Below are positions 1 through 10,294 of a DNA stretch of 64,000 bases, piece after piece. Numbering within the stretch: position 1 is the stretch's first letter; each line of letters opens with the position of its first letter. Position numbers and translations under genes: made by a program. The DNA comes from Halobacillus sp. A5 (GTDB lineage Bacteria > Bacillota > Bacilli > Bacillales > Halobacillaceae): assembly GCF_024189315.1 (NCBI RefSeq), contig NZ_JAIZEO010000003.1, positions 558,001-622,000 of the forward strand, written 5' to 3'. The notes under the pieces are model-generated. The model was not told the origin of the DNA. It worked only from the letters and a program-made list of their open reading frames with translations, and searched no databases.

Positions 1-323
1 GGAAAATCGTCAGGTTTCCCGGCACTGATGAAGCTGGCATATCATATAAGGTTCCGCACATGGGATGGAACCAATTACAGCTTCATGAATCAGAGCACCC
101 GCTGATGGAAAATGTGGGAGAAGAATATGTTTATTTCGTCCACTCCTACGTAGTAGATACACCGTCAGAAGAGATCGTGTTCGCTGCTGCAGATTATCAT
201 AAGACCGTACCAGCTATTGTAGGAAGGAACAATTTAGTAGCGAGCCAGTTCCACCCTGAAAAAAGCGGGCGGGCAGGTATACAGTTATTAGAAAACTTTT
301 GTAAAAGAATGGTTAAACAGTGA
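1..323 (+). CDS. hisH: Imidazole glycerol phosphate synthase glutaminase subunit HisH (3' part)
   Basis: This is the C-terminal half of HisH; the gene begins before the window and the first two bases are the end of a codon. HisH hydrolyses glutamine and channels ammonia to HisF, which forms imidazole glycerol phosphate in the fifth step of histidine synthesis. The visible part contains PHMGWNQL and the QFHPEKSG motif that carries the His-Glu pair of the class I amidotransferase triad; the nucleophilic Cys lies upstream of the window. It is followed after 12 bases by hisA, in the usual his operon order. Confidence 0.95.
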   Translation, partial: KIVRFPGTDEAGISYKVPHMGWNQLQLHESEHPLMENVGEEYVYFVHSYVVDTPSEEIVFAAADYHKTVPAIVGRNNLVASQFHPEKSGRAGIQLLENFCKRMVKQ

Positions 324-335
324 GGAGCATAAAGA

Positions 336-1067
336 ATGAGCTTTACAATTTTTCCAGCGATCGATATGAGAAATGGCAAATGTGTACGATTAGAACAAGG
401 AGACTTCGATAAACAGACAGTATATGGGGACAACCCGTTTGAAGTAGCTAAAAGGTTTTCCGATGCAGGAGCTTCATGGATCCACATGGTCGATTTAGAT
501 GGGGCAAAGGATGGGTCCAGGCAAAATGCCGGGCATGTTGTAAAAGTAGCTGAAGATTTAGATGTTAAAGTTCAAATTGGCGGAGGTATTCGTTCTGAGG
601 AAGATGTTGAATACTATCTCAACCGTGGAGTAGATCGTGTTATCATTGGTTCTCTCGCGGTCCGTGATCTCAACTTGACAAAAGAACTGTTAAAGAAATA
701 TGGAGATCAAATTGTTATTGGTCTGGATGCAAGAGACGGATATGTAGCAACAGAGGGGTGGCTTGAACGCTCAGAGGTAACAGCAGTTGGACTTGGTAAA
801 GAGTTAGCTGAAGCAGGTGCTTCTACATTTGTTTATACTGACATTGCTAAAGACGGAATGCTGCAGGGCCCGAACGTGGAAGAGATCGTCCGCCTTGGAA
901 AAGAAACCGGTGTCGACGTCATTGCTTCTGGAGGCATTAAAGGTATTGATGACTTACAGGAGCTGAAGAAATATCAATCCAGTCATGTCATAGGTTCCAT
1001 CGTAGGCAAAGCATTATACACAGACCGAATTCAGCTTATTGATGCACTGAGAGAGGAGGAGCACTGA
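336..1067 (+). CDS. hisA: Phosphoribosylformimino-5-aminoimidazole carboxamide ribotide isomerase HisA
   Basis: HisA isomerises ProFAR to PRFAR, the substrate of HisHF. The 243-residue protein is a normal-length TIM barrel. The catalytic Asp lies in the N-terminal strand ([18 protein letters not shown]), the second conserved Asp in [11 protein letters not shown], and phosphate-binding loops in GGGIRS and ASGGIKG. The start ATG at 336 follows GAGGAG. Its stop overlaps the hisF start by one base, so the two are translationally coupled. Its likeness to HisF reflects the known ancient duplication of this half-barrel family. Confidence 0.97.
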   Translation: MSFTIFPAIDMRNGKCVRLEQGDFDKQTVYGDNPFEVAKRFSDAGASWIHMVDLDGAKDGSRQNAGHVVKVAEDLDVKVQIGGGIRSEEDVEYYLNRGVDRVIIGSLAVRDLNLTKELLKKYGDQIVIGLDARDGYVATEGWLERSEVTAVGLGKELAEAGASTFVYTDIAKDGMLQGPNVEEIVRLGKETGVDVIASGGIKGIDDLQELKKYQSSHVIGSIVGKALYTDRIQLIDALREEEH

Positions 1068-1825
1068 TGCTGTCAAAACGAATTATTCCCTGTTTGGACG
1101 TGAAAGAAGGACGAGTAGTAAAAGGGATTCAGTTCGTTGATATTCGTGATGCCGGTGATCCAGTGGAGCTTGCCAAGGTTTATGATAAGCAGGGAGCGGA
1201 CGAGCTTGTATTTTTAGATATATCTGCTACTCACGAGGGTAAGAAAACGATGATTGATGTGGTACGTTCCGTAGCATCTGAATTGGCGATTCCTTTTACT
1301 GTCGGGGGCGGAATACGGACGCTAGAGGATATGAAAGAAACACTGCGCAATGGAGCAGACAAGGTCTCATTAAATTCGGCTGCTGTCAAAAGACCTGAGC
1401 TCATTAAAGAAGGAGCCGATTACTTTGGTGCACAATGTATTGTAGTGGCTATAGATGCACGCTACGATGAAGAAGCAGAAACATGGCGGGTATACACGCA
1501 TGGCGGGAGAACTCCGACAGAACTTCTAGTTATAGATTGGGCAAAAGAGGCTGTTCGCTTAGGAGCCGGAGAAATATTGTTAACTTCGATGAACAAAGAT
1601 GGTGAGAAGACAGGCTTTGATTTACCACTTCTTCAAGCTGTCCAGGAAGTAATTACTGTTCCTGTCATTGCCTCCGGGGGGGCCGGATCAGCAGAGCATT
1701 TTAGTGAAGTATTTCAAGAAGTTGATGCGGATGCCGCGCTCGCAGCTTCTATTTTTCACTACAAAGAGACATCGATTGAAAATGTGAAAGAACATTTACG
1801 TTCGGAAGGGGTTATCGTGCGATGA
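1067..1825 (+). CDS. hisF: Imidazole glycerol phosphate synthase cyclase subunit HisF
   Basis: HisF is the TIM-barrel cyclase that combines PRFAR with ammonia from HisH to give imidazole glycerol phosphate and AICAR. The 252 residues begin [20 protein letters not shown], where the Asp is the general acid/base; the second catalytic Asp is in LTSMNKDG. Phosphate loops GGGIRTL and ASGGAGS are present. It starts inside the hisA stop codon and overlaps hisI by four bases (ATGA), typical of a tightly coupled his operon. Confidence 0.97.
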   Translation: MLSKRIIPCLDVKEGRVVKGIQFVDIRDAGDPVELAKVYDKQGADELVFLDISATHEGKKTMIDVVRSVASELAIPFTVGGGIRTLEDMKETLRNGADKVSLNSAAVKRPELIKEGADYFGAQCIVVAIDARYDEEAETWRVYTHGGRTPTELLVIDWAKEAVRLGAGEILLTSMNKDGEKTGFDLPLLQAVQEVITVPVIASGGAGSAEHFSEVFQEVDADAALAASIFHYKETSIENVKEHLRSEGVIVR

Positions 1826-2445
1826 ACTTAAAGGATATTAATTTTGATGAAAGAGGTCTAGTCCCAGCGATTGTACAGGATGCTCGCTCAAAAGCTGTCC
1901 TTACATTAGCTTATATGAATAAAGAGTCTCTTCAAATGACCCTTGAAAAGGGAGAGACGGTTTTTTACAGCCGATCCCGCCAGGAGCTATGGCACAAAGG
2001 GGCAACTTCAGGCAATACCCAGAAGGTGGAGAGCCTTCACTTTGATTGTGACCAGGACGCGGTCTTAGTTCAGGTCGTTCCTGCAGGGCCGGCCTGTCAC
2101 ACAGGGGACTACAGCTGCTTTAAAGAATCGGTTGCTGACGAAGTTTCAGCACCAAAGGCAGAACCTTATGCGATATTAGACCAGCTTCGTCACACTCTGG
2201 CTGAACGTAAAGCTGTACTTCCAGAAGGTTCATATACATCGCAGCTTTTTCAGGAAGGTGTTGATCGTATAGCTAAAAAGATTGGTGAAGAAGCAGGGGA
2301 AGTAATAATTGCTGCTAAAAATGATGACCAAGATGAATTATCGATGGAGTCCGCAGATTTATTATTTCATTTATTAATGCTCTTAACAGACCGGGGAGTT
2401 AGTTTCGAGAAAGTTCTAAACGTACTCGAAACCCGCCATCAATAA
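1822..2445 (+). CDS. hisI: Bifunctional phosphoribosyl-AMP cyclohydrolase / phosphoribosyl-ATP pyrophosphatase HisIE
   Basis: A fused enzyme carrying steps two and three of histidine synthesis. Residues 1 to about 110 form the cyclohydrolase domain, with the metal-binding [12 protein letters not shown] segment and [12 protein letters not shown] cysteines. Residues from about 115 to 207 form the pyrophosphatase domain, with the [12 protein letters not shown] helix and [10 protein letters not shown]. Length (207) fits the Bacillus fusion type. It is the last his gene here; no clear terminator hairpin was found before the next gene. Confidence 0.96.
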   Translation: MNLKDINFDERGLVPAIVQDARSKAVLTLAYMNKESLQMTLEKGETVFYSRSRQELWHKGATSGNTQKVESLHFDCDQDAVLVQVVPAGPACHTGDYSCFKESVADEVSAPKAEPYAILDQLRHTLAERKAVLPEGSYTSQLFQEGVDRIAKKIGEEAGEVIIAAKNDDQDELSMESADLLFHLLMLLTDRGVSFEKVLNVLETRHQ

Positions 2446-2543
2446 AGAAGAATAAGAAATTACTAAATTCTCCTATTTCAAGATCACTTTCTGTGTTATA
2501 CTGCATAATTAGTGAGTACGGATATGGAAGTAGGAGGACAGTC

Positions 2544-3560
2544 ATGACGACATCACCGAATCCAACCATTTCAGAAAAGCAGTCTAACATTATTCCGTTC
2601 CTGCCAACGGGTAATTTCTATTTTTCTTACGGCATTCAAGCCTTTAAAAAAAGACGATTTGATTCGGCTGTTAAATGGTTAAAGAAAGCAATTGAATTAT
2701 CACCCGACGAACCGCTCTACCCTTGCCAGCTTTCGGTTGTGTACACGGAAGTTGGCTCTTATCATGCCGCCAACCAGGTATTGAGTGAAGTTGTGGCCAA
2801 TTTTGGCGAAGAGTATGTAGACTGTTATTACCTTATGGCTAATAACTACGCCCATCTTGGTTTATTAAGTGATGCAAAAAAATATGCAGAGAAATACATG
2901 GACCGGGAGGAAGATGGAGACTTTCAGGAAGCAGCATCTCAGCTTTTGGAAATGTTGAACTCTTTAGAAGAAGATGAGGCTGAAGATGATTATGCATTTG
3001 AAGACGAAGATGAATTAATCATTTATCAGGAGACCGCCTTTTATCATCTGGAATATGAAGAGTGGGACAAAGCCATCCCTGTTTTACATGAAATGATGCA
3101 GCTGTTTCCCGAGTTCAGATTGGCAAAGCATCAATACGCTTTTGCCTTGTTTAAGAGCGGCAGTGAAGAAAAAGCCATTGAATTAGAGAAGAAATGGCTG
3201 GATACGGATAACAGCGATATTCATAGTCATGTAAACTTAGCTACGTTTTATTTGTTAAATGAAGAAGGCAACCTGGCATCGCATCATATTGAACCGCTTC
3301 GAAACGTATTTCCTATGCATGAACAGCAAAAGCTGGCTATTGCAGAAACTCTGACAAGGGCAGGTTACTACGAGGAAGCTGTTGAACGTTTTCGCGGGTT
3401 GAAAAATAAAATAGTAATAGGCAGGAGAGGCTATTATAAATGGTTCAGCATTGCTTCCTACCAGACAGGTAAGCCATCTCGTGCTTTGCAGTTATGGGAA
3501 AAAGGGTGTAAGCAGTTTCCACACCTCAGTGAGGAAGGCGGCCCGTGGAATCATCAATAA
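2544..3560 (+). CDS. Tetratricopeptide repeat protein, YvcD-like
   Basis: A cytoplasmic 338-residue protein made of TPR-like helix pairs, such as the stretch beginning NFYFSYGIQAFKKRRF and the repeat around EWDKAIPVLHEMM. An acidic linker rich in Asp and Glu lies near residues 150-165. The start at 2544 is chosen because AGGAGG lies seven bases upstream; an upstream in-frame start at 2493 lacks a ribosome binding site. Position between hisI and trxB matches B. subtilis yvcD. TPR proteins mediate protein-protein contacts; no partner is evident and the function is unknown. Confidence 0.9.
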   Translation: MTTSPNPTISEKQSNIIPFLPTGNFYFSYGIQAFKKRRFDSAVKWLKKAIELSPDEPLYPCQLSVVYTEVGSYHAANQVLSEVVANFGEEYVDCYYLMANNYAHLGLLSDAKKYAEKYMDREEDGDFQEAASQLLEMLNSLEEDEAEDDYAFEDEDELIIYQETAFYHLEYEEWDKAIPVLHEMMQLFPEFRLAKHQYAFALFKSGSEEKAIELEKKWLDTDNSDIHSHVNLATFYLLNEEGNLASHHIEPLRNVFPMHEQQKLAIAETLTRAGYYEEAVERFRGLKNKIVIGRRGYYKWFSIASYQTGKPSRALQLWEKGCKQFPHLSEEGGPWNHQ

Positions 3561-3569
3561 GCACATTAA

Positions 3570-4592
<1,023 letters not shown>

Positions 4593-4694
4593 AAAAGTAA
4601 CTGCTTCTTAACGCTTCTGTAACATGAACGAAACAATTTTGGGTTACACTTAAAGTGATTAATTGACCCCCTTTTAATAGATAGATCTCTATTA

Positions 4695-4726
4695 GGCACA
4701 GGTGACCTCACCTGTGTCCTTTTTTT
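4695..4726 (+). terminator. Rho-independent terminator of trxB
   Basis: GGCACAGGTGA (4695-4705) pairs with TCACCTGTGTC (4708-4718), 11 pairs with one G-T, followed by CTTTTTTT. Confidence 0.9.
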
Positions 4727-4752
4727 GTGCTTCAATCTAATGCCGTATAACA

Positions 4753-4782
4753 TTGTGGCGAATCACGTATTCATTGTATAAT
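4753..4782 (+). promoter_or_regulatory. Putative sigma-A promoter for the yvcI-whiA cluster
   Basis: TTGTGG (4753-4758), an 18-base spacer and a consensus TATAAT (4777-4782) lie 44 bases before yvcI and just after the trxB terminator, so a promoter is expected here. Prediction from sequence only. Confidence 0.6.
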
Positions 4783-4825
4783 AGATAAAGATGTCTTCGG
4801 ATAGATAAGAAGAGGTGAATAGATC

Positions 4826-5293
4826 GTGCAACGTGTTGCTAATTGCATTCTGCGTGTAAATAATAAAATATTAATGCTGAAAAAACCTAGACGGGGATGG
4901 TATGTGGTTCCTGGGGGGAAGATGGAGGCCGGTGAAAATATAAAGGACTCTGTCATACGAGAATTTAAAGAAGAGACCGGGCTGGAAATATCGGACCCTG
5001 AACTTAAAGGTTCGTTCACATTCATTATGAAAGAAGAGGGTCAGACCGTCCAGGAGTGGATGATGTTTACCTTTCAAACAACATCATTTAATGGAGAACT
5101 GCTTGAGTTCAGCGAAGAGGGAGAACTGGAATGGGTGGACGTGGCCCAAGTTCTGAATAAACCAATGGCTGAAGGAGATCGTTATATTTTTAAGCATATC
5201 TTAAATAGTGAGGACCAATTATATGGTACGTTTGTATACACAACTGATTTTAAATTAATTGATCAGGATATGGATCCTTCTCGACCTAAGTAA
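4826..5293 (+). CDS. yvcI: NUDIX hydrolase YvcI
   Basis: Hydrolyses nucleoside-diphosphate-X compounds; substrate unknown. The 155 residues contain the NUDIX box [25 protein letters not shown]-type pattern (G-x5-E-x7-REUxEExGU) at about residues 30-52, with the metal-binding REFKEE glutamates. The GTG start at 4826 follows AGAGGTG. It is first in the conserved yvcI-rapZ-yvcK-whiA-crh cluster of Bacillaceae, with 16 bases to rapZ. Confidence 0.9.
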   Translation: MQRVANCILRVNNKILMLKKPRRGWYVVPGGKMEAGENIKDSVIREFKEETGLEISDPELKGSFTFIMKEEGQTVQEWMMFTFQTTSFNGELLEFSEEGELEWVDVAQVLNKPMAEGDRYIFKHILNSEDQLYGTFVYTTDFKLIDQDMDPSRPK

Positions 5294-5309
5294 TCAGGGG
5301 GCGGTTGAA

Positions 5310-6194
5310 ATGGCAGAAAAAGAACAAAATACTCAATTAGTTATTATTACAGGGATGTCTGGAGCGGGGAAAACAGTTGCTATACAGAGCTTTGAGGATT
5401 TAGGGTACTTTTGTGTAGATAACCTTCCACCAGCTCTTCTCCCAAAATTTCTTGAACTGATGAAGGATTCAACGAATGATATTAGAAACGTGGCCTTAGT
5501 TATGGATTTACGCGGCCGTGAATTCTTTGATGCATTATTCGATGCTCTGGATCAAGTCGGGAAAGAAGACTGGCTTGAAGCACATATACTATTTTTAGAT
5601 GCCGAAGACCAAGCGCTTGTTTCACGCTATAAAGAAACAAGAAGGTCTCATCCCCTGGCCCATGAGGGACTGCCGCTGGAGGGGATTCGTCAGGAGCGGA
5701 AATTACTAGATGAGCTGAGAGGCCGGGCTCAAACCATAATTCATACAACGAGCTTGAAGCCTCGTGAATTGAGAGATCGAATTTTAGATCAATTTAAAGC
5801 AAGGGAGCAGCAGGTTTTTTCTGTGCAGTTGGTTTCCTTTGGCTTTAAATATGGCATTCCGATTGATGCAGATTTAATGTTCGATGTTCGTTTTCTTCCT
5901 AATCCGCACTATGTCGAACAGATGCGACCTTTAACCGGACTTAATTCTGAAGTTTCTTCCTACGTTCTCAAATGGTCGGATACACAGAAGTTCTTGGAAA
6001 AACTAACGGATTTATTGCAATTTATGCTGCCTCAATACCGAAGAGAAGGAAAAAGCCAGCTTGTAGTTGCCATTGGATGTACAGGAGGACAGCATCGTTC
6101 AGTAACTTTAGCTGAGCATCTTTCTAATTATTTTTCAAAAGATTTCACAACTCATGTAACACACCGGGATATAGATAAAAGAAAGGGACTGTAA
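5310..6194 (+). CDS. rapZ: RNase adapter protein RapZ / YvcJ, nucleotide-binding
   Basis: A 294-residue P-loop protein. In enteric bacteria RapZ presents the GlmZ small RNA to RNase E; in Bacillus the orthologue YvcJ is a GTP- and ATP-hydrolysing protein with a role linked to competence. The Walker [11 protein letters not shown] is near residues 13-22, and the C-terminal family signature [10 protein letters not shown] near residue 255. The ATG at 5310 follows AGGGGG; an upstream in-frame start at 5259 lies inside yvcI and is unlikely. Only three bases separate it from yvcK. Confidence 0.95.
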   Translation: MAEKEQNTQLVIITGMSGAGKTVAIQSFEDLGYFCVDNLPPALLPKFLELMKDSTNDIRNVALVMDLRGREFFDALFDALDQVGKEDWLEAHILFLDAEDQALVSRYKETRRSHPLAHEGLPLEGIRQERKLLDELRGRAQTIIHTTSLKPRELRDRILDQFKAREQQVFSVQLVSFGFKYGIPIDADLMFDVRFLPNPHYVEQMRPLTGLNSEVSSYVLKWSDTQKFLEKLTDLLQFMLPQYRREGKSQLVVAIGCTGGQHRSVTLAEHLSNYFSKDFTTHVTHRDIDKRKGL

Positions 6195-6197
6195 CTC

Positions 6198-7151
6198 ATG
6201 AATCATTCAAAGAAACCACGAGTGGTCGTGATTGGCGGGGGCACAGGTATGCCTGTTCTCCTCAGGGGGCTGAAGTATTTTCCGGTTGATCTTTCTGCTA
6301 TTGTTACTGTAGCAGATGACGGGGGCAGCTCAGGCAGGTTACGAACTGAACTTGCTATTCCTGCACCTGGAGATATACGAAACGTACTCGCAGCATTATC
6401 TGATGCCGAGCCCATGCTTCTAGATTTATTTCAGCACCGGTTTGTAAATGGAAATGGTCTTTCAGGGCATTCTATGGGGAATCTGCTTTTAGCTGCTATG
6501 ACATCGATGACCGGCGATTTTTATAATGGAATTAAAGAGATCTCGAAGGTTCTAAATGTTCGTGGCAACATATACCCTACAGCCAATCACACAATGAACC
6601 TGCACGCTGAAATGGAAGATGGCATGATTGTGTCAGGGGAGTCGAATATTCCAAAACAAAATAAAAAAATAAAACGTGTTTTTGTAAGCCCTCTGCCTAT
6701 TCAGCCGCTTCCAGAAGCCACTAACGCCATTAAAGATGCCGATTTGGTTGTCATTGCACCCGGAAGCTTGTATACGAGTATAATGCCAAACATTATCGTT
6801 CCTGAAATTAGAGCGGCGATTCAAAACACAAAGGCAAAGGTTACCTATGTTTGTAATGTAATGACGCAGCAGGGGGAAACTTCGGGTTATTCTGCCGCGG
6901 ATCACGTACAGGCGCTGCATGACCACGTTGGGAAGGGCACCATTCATTCAATTATTGTTCACAACCAGCCGATTTCTCCGGCTGTCAGAAAAATATACGC
7001 TGAAGAGAACGCGGAGCCTGTCATTTATGATATAGACCGTGTGAGAAAGATGGGACTTGAAGTAATTGAAGAAGATATTTTAGACAGAAATAAGTCGACG
7101 ATACGGCACGATACCAATAAACTGGCCCACTTATTGTACTCTATGATTTAG
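6198..7151 (+). CDS. yvcK: Gluconeogenesis factor YvcK / GlmR (CofD-like)
   Basis: A 317-residue CofD-family protein. In B. subtilis YvcK (GlmR) binds UDP-GlcNAc, stimulates GlmS and is needed for growth on gluconeogenic carbon and for correct peptidoglycan synthesis. Visible motifs are the N-terminal VIGGGTGMPVLLRGLK, the TVADDGGSSGRLR segment typical of the family, and GHSMGNLLLAAM. Coupled to rapZ upstream and whiA downstream. Identification rests on both sequence and synteny. Confidence 0.95.
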   Translation: MNHSKKPRVVVIGGGTGMPVLLRGLKYFPVDLSAIVTVADDGGSSGRLRTELAIPAPGDIRNVLAALSDAEPMLLDLFQHRFVNGNGLSGHSMGNLLLAAMTSMTGDFYNGIKEISKVLNVRGNIYPTANHTMNLHAEMEDGMIVSGESNIPKQNKKIKRVFVSPLPIQPLPEATNAIKDADLVVIAPGSLYTSIMPNIIVPEIRAAIQNTKAKVTYVCNVMTQQGETSGYSAADHVQALHDHVGKGTIHSIIVHNQPISPAVRKIYAEENAEPVIYDIDRVRKMGLEVIEEDILDRNKSTIRHDTNKLAHLLYSMI

Positions 7152-7177
7152 AAAAAGATTGAAGGGGGTGAACGTTG

Positions 7178-8134
7178 ATGTCATTTGCTTCAGAGATTAA
7201 GAAAGAGCTGACAAATGTAGAGGCTGATGAATGCTGTAATGAGTCTGAACTTGCTGCTATGGTACGTATGAACGGGACGTTTTCTTTGTCGAATCAAAGT
7301 TATTTATTAGATGTACAGACTGAGAATGCGGCGATAGCAAGAAGGATTTACACCCTATTTAAGAAACTGTATCCGTATCCTGTTGAACTGCTTGTGCGAA
7401 AAAAAATGAGGCTTAAAAAAAATAATGTCTATATTGTAAGAATGAAGGAAAATGCAGAGAAGGTTTTAAATGATCTGGAAATTCTGGATGGTCCTCTAAC
7501 GATTAACCCGGAGATTCCTAAAAAATATTTAAAGACCACATGCTGCAAAAGAGCCTATTTACGAGGAGCATTTCTTGCTGGAGGTTCTGTCAATAATCCA
7601 GAAACCTCCTCTTATCATCTGGAGATTTACTCCTCAGATAAAGAGCATAACGATGCGTTGTGTGAGCTTATGAACAGTTTTGGACTTCGTGCACGTACGC
7701 TTGAAAGAAAAAAAGGCTATATTACGTATATCAAAGAAGCTGAAAAGATTACAGAGCTTATTAGTAATATTGGAGCTCACCAGGCGCTTTTTAAATTTGA
7801 AGATGTACGTATTGTAAGGGATATGAGAAATTCTGTGAATCGCTTAGTGAACTGTGAAACAGCTAATTTAAATAAAACAATAGGTGCTGCCTTCCGTCAG
7901 GTGGAAAACATTAAATTTATTAAAAATACAGTAGGGCTTGAAGCTCTCCCCGATAAACTGCAGGAAATTGCTCGTCTCCGCTATGACCATCAAGAGGTTT
8001 CGCTTAAGGAGTTAGGCGAATTAGTGACAGGATCTCCAATCAGTAAATCAGGCATTAACCACCGACTGCGGAAGATTGATGAATTTGCAGACAAAGTCAG
8101 ACGCGGTGATATCCAGGAAAGTAGCCAAAAATAG
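7178..8134 (+). CDS. whiA: DNA-binding protein WhiA
   Basis: WhiA has an N-terminal LAGLIDADG-homing-endonuclease-like fold and a C-terminal helix-turn-helix. In actinobacteria it controls sporulation septation; in Bacillus it affects cell division and chromosome segregation. The 318 residues show [15 protein letters not shown] of the LAGLIDADG-like part (about 125-140) and the HTH region [22 protein letters not shown] near residues 270-295. A TTG at 7175 directly precedes the ATG at 7178; both follow GAAGGGGGTG, and the ATG is preferred. Confidence 0.95.
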   Translation: MSFASEIKKELTNVEADECCNESELAAMVRMNGTFSLSNQSYLLDVQTENAAIARRIYTLFKKLYPYPVELLVRKKMRLKKNNVYIVRMKENAEKVLNDLEILDGPLTINPEIPKKYLKTTCCKRAYLRGAFLAGGSVNNPETSSYHLEIYSSDKEHNDALCELMNSFGLRARTLERKKGYITYIKEAEKITELISNIGAHQALFKFEDVRIVRDMRNSVNRLVNCETANLNKTIGAAFRQVENIKFIKNTVGLEALPDKLQEIARLRYDHQEVSLKELGELVTGSPISKSGINHRLRKIDEFADKVRRGDIQESSQK

Positions 8135-8153
8135 TGTAAAAAGCAGTGAATCA

Positions 8154-8207
8154 TGCTATAATGAATTCAACTAAGAGCGCACTCTTTAGAGTAGCGTTCT
8201 TTATTTA
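8154..8207 (+). promoter_or_regulatory. Extended -10 promoter followed by a hairpin in the whiA-crh gap
   Basis: TGCTATAAT (8154-8162) is an extended -10 element. It is followed at once by AAGAGCGCACTC (8173-8184) pairing with GAGT-A-GCGTTCTT (8189-8201, one bulged A) and then TATTTAAA. The hairpin could end whiA transcripts or attenuate the short transcript from this promoter. No good -35 element was seen. Confidence 0.5.
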
Positions 8208-8262
8208 AACCAATTGAATGCGCTTTCACGATAATTGTTGATGTATGGAAGGAGAATGATAG

Positions 8263-8517
8263 ATGAAGGAACAAACGATAGTTATTGACTTAGACACAGG
8301 GTTGCAGGCACGACCGGCAGCACAGTTTGTACAGCTTGCCAACCGTTATTCCTCTGATGTGTTTATTGAAAAGGACCAAAAAAGAATTAACGCCAAAAGC
8401 ATTATGGGATTAATGAGTTTAGCGGTAGGTCAAGGGGAAGAAGTTAAGCTGATTGTCGATGGGTCTGATGAAGAAGAAGTGATTAAACAGCTTACTGAAT
8501 TTGTGAAGCAGACCTAA
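8263..8517 (+). CDS. crh: Catabolite repression HPr-like protein Crh
   Basis: Crh is a paralogue of HPr that cannot take part in sugar transport but, when phosphorylated on Ser46 by HPr kinase, serves as corepressor of CcpA. The 84-residue protein has Gln15 where HPr has the catalytic His15 (LQARPAAQF), and Ser46 in the NAKSIMGLMSL motif, which separates it from the true HPr at 21075-21341. Start ATG at 8263 follows AAGGAG. Last gene of the yvcI-crh cluster, as in B. subtilis. Confidence 0.96.
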   Translation: MKEQTIVIDLDTGLQARPAAQFVQLANRYSSDVFIEKDQKRINAKSIMGLMSLAVGQGEEVKLIVDGSDEEEVIKQLTEFVKQT

Positions 8518-8593
8518 AAGCGTTTATGTGAAAAAATGAACAGAATGATTAAGGGAACGTTCTCATATTACATAAGAGAACAGCCTCATGAAA

Positions 8594-8626
8594 AAGCCCC
8601 CGTTTAGAACAACTTAACGGGGGCTT
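8594..8626. terminator. Bidirectional terminator between crh and clpP
   Basis: AAGCCCCCGTT (8594-8604) pairs perfectly with AACGGGGGCTT (8616-8626). An A-run precedes it (U-run on the minus strand, serving clpP) and GATTTT follows on the plus strand, so it can serve both convergent genes. Confidence 0.9.
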
Positions 8627-8637
8627 GATTTTACTAA

Positions 8638-9225
8638 TTATTCGTTTGTTTTTTCCATTACCTTATCAATTAATCCATAATCTACGGCTTCATGGGCTGA
8701 CATGAAGTTATCACGATCAGTATCACGCTCAATTACTTCAATTGGCTGGCCGGTTCTTTCAGATAATATCTGATTTAATTTTTCACGCATTTTAATAATT
8801 CGTTTTGCGTGGATCTCAATATCAGCCGCCTGACCTTGTGTGCCTCCTAAAGGCTGGTGAATCATTACTTCACTGTTAGGCAGTGCGTAGCGTTTTCCTT
8901 TTGTACCTGCATTTAACAAAAAGGCGCCCATAGAAGCGGCCATTCCCGTGCAGATTGTAGATACATCCGGCTTAATAAACTGCATCGTATCAAAAATTGC
9001 CATACCTGCCGTAATGGATCCGCCTGGTGAGTTAATATAAAGAGAGATATCTTTATCTGGATCATCAGCTGCTAAGAATAGTAGCTGAGCTACAACAGAG
9101 TTTGAGATGTTGTCGTCAATCGGTGCACCTAACATAATAATACGGTCTTTAAGCAAGCGTGAATAAATGTCATACGCACGCTCTCCTCTGTTCGTTTGTT
9201 CAATAACTGTAGGGACTAAATTCAT
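8638..9225 (-). CDS. clpP: ATP-dependent Clp protease proteolytic subunit ClpP
   Basis: The 195-residue ClpP forms the tetradecameric serine protease chamber that works with ClpC, ClpX or ClpE. The nucleophile Ser is in [11 protein letters not shown] (about residue 98), the His in VMIHQPLGG, and the Asp in the conserved region near [11 protein letters not shown]. Start ATG at 9225 is preceded on the minus strand by AAGGAGG. It is a single-gene unit with its own CtsR-type promoter and terminator, placed opposite to crh; B. subtilis has the same neighbours (yvcN is absent here). Confidence 0.97.
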   Translation of the reverse strand: MNLVPTVIEQTNRGERAYDIYSRLLKDRIIMLGAPIDDNISNSVVAQLLFLAADDPDKDISLYINSPGGSITAGMAIFDTMQFIKPDVSTICTGMAASMGAFLLNAGTKGKRYALPNSEVMIHQPLGGTQGQAADIEIHAKRIIKMREKLNQILSERTGQPIEVIERDTDRDNFMSAHEAVDYGLIDKVMEKTNE

Positions 9226-9271
9226 TTCAATTCCTCCTTATTATCATACCTTTATGATGGAATGTAATTTT

Positions 9272-9301
9272 ATAATACAATTAAGGTCAGAAAAGGTCAA
9301 A
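9272..9301 (-). promoter_or_regulatory. clpP sigma-A promoter overlapped by a CtsR operator
   Basis: On the minus strand TTGACC (9300-9295), a 17-base spacer and TATTAT (9277-9272) form a good promoter 47 bases before clpP. The plus-strand sequence GGTCAGAAAAGGTCAAA (9285-9301) matches the CtsR heptad repeat GGTCAAA-N3-GGTCAAA with one mismatch in the first heptad and overlaps the -35. CtsR repression of clpP, relieved by heat and protein stress, is known in Bacillus. Confidence 0.88.
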
Positions 9302-9402
9302 CAAAACCCTTTGATATATTTCTTCTACCATCTTTCCCTAATTTTTCTTGGATAAACGTATGAATATCCAGCTATGTTTAAAGAAAATTTGACGAATCCG
9401 TC

Positions 9403-9431
9403 TTGCTTTTCCAGCGATTCCTAAGTATAAT
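9403..9431 (+). promoter_or_regulatory. Sigma-A promoter of the tRNA-Arg gene
   Basis: TTGCTT (9403-9408), a 17-base spacer and TATAAT (9426-9431), 21 bases before the mature tRNA 5' end. Confidence 0.85.
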
Positions 9432-9448
9432 AGATCTTGCAGTTTTTC

Positions 9449-9528
<80 letters not shown>

Positions 9529-9539
9529 CTGAATATAAT

Positions 9540-9569
9540 CCCAGGCTTAATCAGCCTGGGTTATTTTTT
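9540..9569 (+). terminator. Terminator of tRNA-Arg
   Basis: CCCAGGCT (9540-9547) pairs with AGCCTGGG (9553-9560), followed by TTATTTTTT. Confidence 0.88.
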
Positions 9570-9764
9570 GCGGAATTTTATTATTCTGATATAACGTAAT
9601 TTAACTTAGAGGGAGAAAATAACTGTATTATACCTTGGGACAAACCTTGCGTGTTATCATTTTTGTTTGTTCAATATAATAGTGGGTTGTAAAAAAAAGA
9701 ATATGTGTTATTGTGGATGTTGGGGCAGTAACTGTTGCTCGTTTTTATAAGAAAAGGAGTTTTT

Positions 9765-9995
9765 ATGACAAACATTCTTCGATTTAAAATTGTGTCGACC
9801 GAAAAAGTTTCAGAAGATCGTAGAATACATGTCTTTGATATGTTAAACCAACGTAATTTATCGTTTAATTTCGATTCAATGAAACGATCACCCGAAAGAC
9901 TTGATAGTGAAGAAGAACTATCTGAATTTCTAGACACGAAAAAATTTAAAATTGAACATGGATATTATGATAAAAGCAAGGGGCACGTTTCTTAA
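9765..9995 (+). CDS. Small hypothetical protein (76 aa)
   Basis: A 76-residue charged, soluble protein without recognised domain. It reads MTNILRFKIVSTEKV at the N-terminus, a possible beta strand pair, and has an acidic DSEEELSEFLD helix in the second half. The ATG at 9765 is chosen because AAAAGGAG stands eight bases before it; an upstream in-frame start at 9735 has no such site. The gene is flanked by the tRNA terminator and by its own terminator hairpin that includes the stop codon, which supports it as a real single-gene unit. Function unknown. Confidence 0.65.
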   Translation: MTNILRFKIVSTEKVSEDRRIHVFDMLNQRNLSFNFDSMKRSPERLDSEEELSEFLDTKKFKIEHGYYDKSKGHVS

Positions 9996-10008
9996 CGTGT
10001 CCTTTTTA
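9981..10008 (+). terminator. Terminator of the 76-aa gene
   Basis: GGGCACGTT (9981-9989) pairs with AACGTGTCC (9994-10002) with one G-T pair, followed by TTTTTAAT; the stop codon lies within the hairpin. Confidence 0.8.
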
Positions 10009-10041
10009 ATTCATCTTTTCTATGAAACAGGAGGGGTATAA

Positions 10042-10275
10042 ATGAATAAAATCATTGTTTACAGAAAGGAAAGCTGCAGCTTGTGTGACGAGGTGGAAAG
10101 CTTAATCGAAATTCTTCAAGAAGATTACATAATAGATGTTAGTAAAATCGATATTGAGGGTAATATAGAATTGGAGCATAAATTTATGCTGGAGATTCCT
10201 GTTCTCGTTATTAACGGCGAAGAATTGGAATACCGTCATCTGGACCTCTCCGCTGTAAGAGAGCGTTTACATTGA
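10042..10275 (+). CDS. Glutaredoxin-like thiol-disulfide protein
   Basis: A 77-residue thioredoxin-fold protein with the N-terminal redox motif CSLC (ESCSLCDEVE, residues about 11-18) and a cis-Pro segment EIPVLVINGEEL typical of small glutaredoxin-like proteins of the DUF836 kind. It probably exchanges thiols and disulfides in the cytoplasm, but the partner is unknown. Start ATG follows AGGAGGGG. It lies just before the cggR promoter, a position where Bacillaceae often carry such a gene. Confidence 0.85.
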   Translation: MNKIIVYRKESCSLCDEVESLIEILQEDYIIDVSKIDIEGNIELEHKFMLEIPVLVINGEELEYRHLDLSAVRERLH

Positions 10276-10294
10276 CAGGGAGCGATTTTATAAC

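Noticed and set aside
8263-8517. Annotating this gene as HPr
   Set aside because: Residue 15 is Gln rather than His, Ser46 is kept, and the gene lies after whiA; it is Crh, while ptsH lies at 21075-21341.
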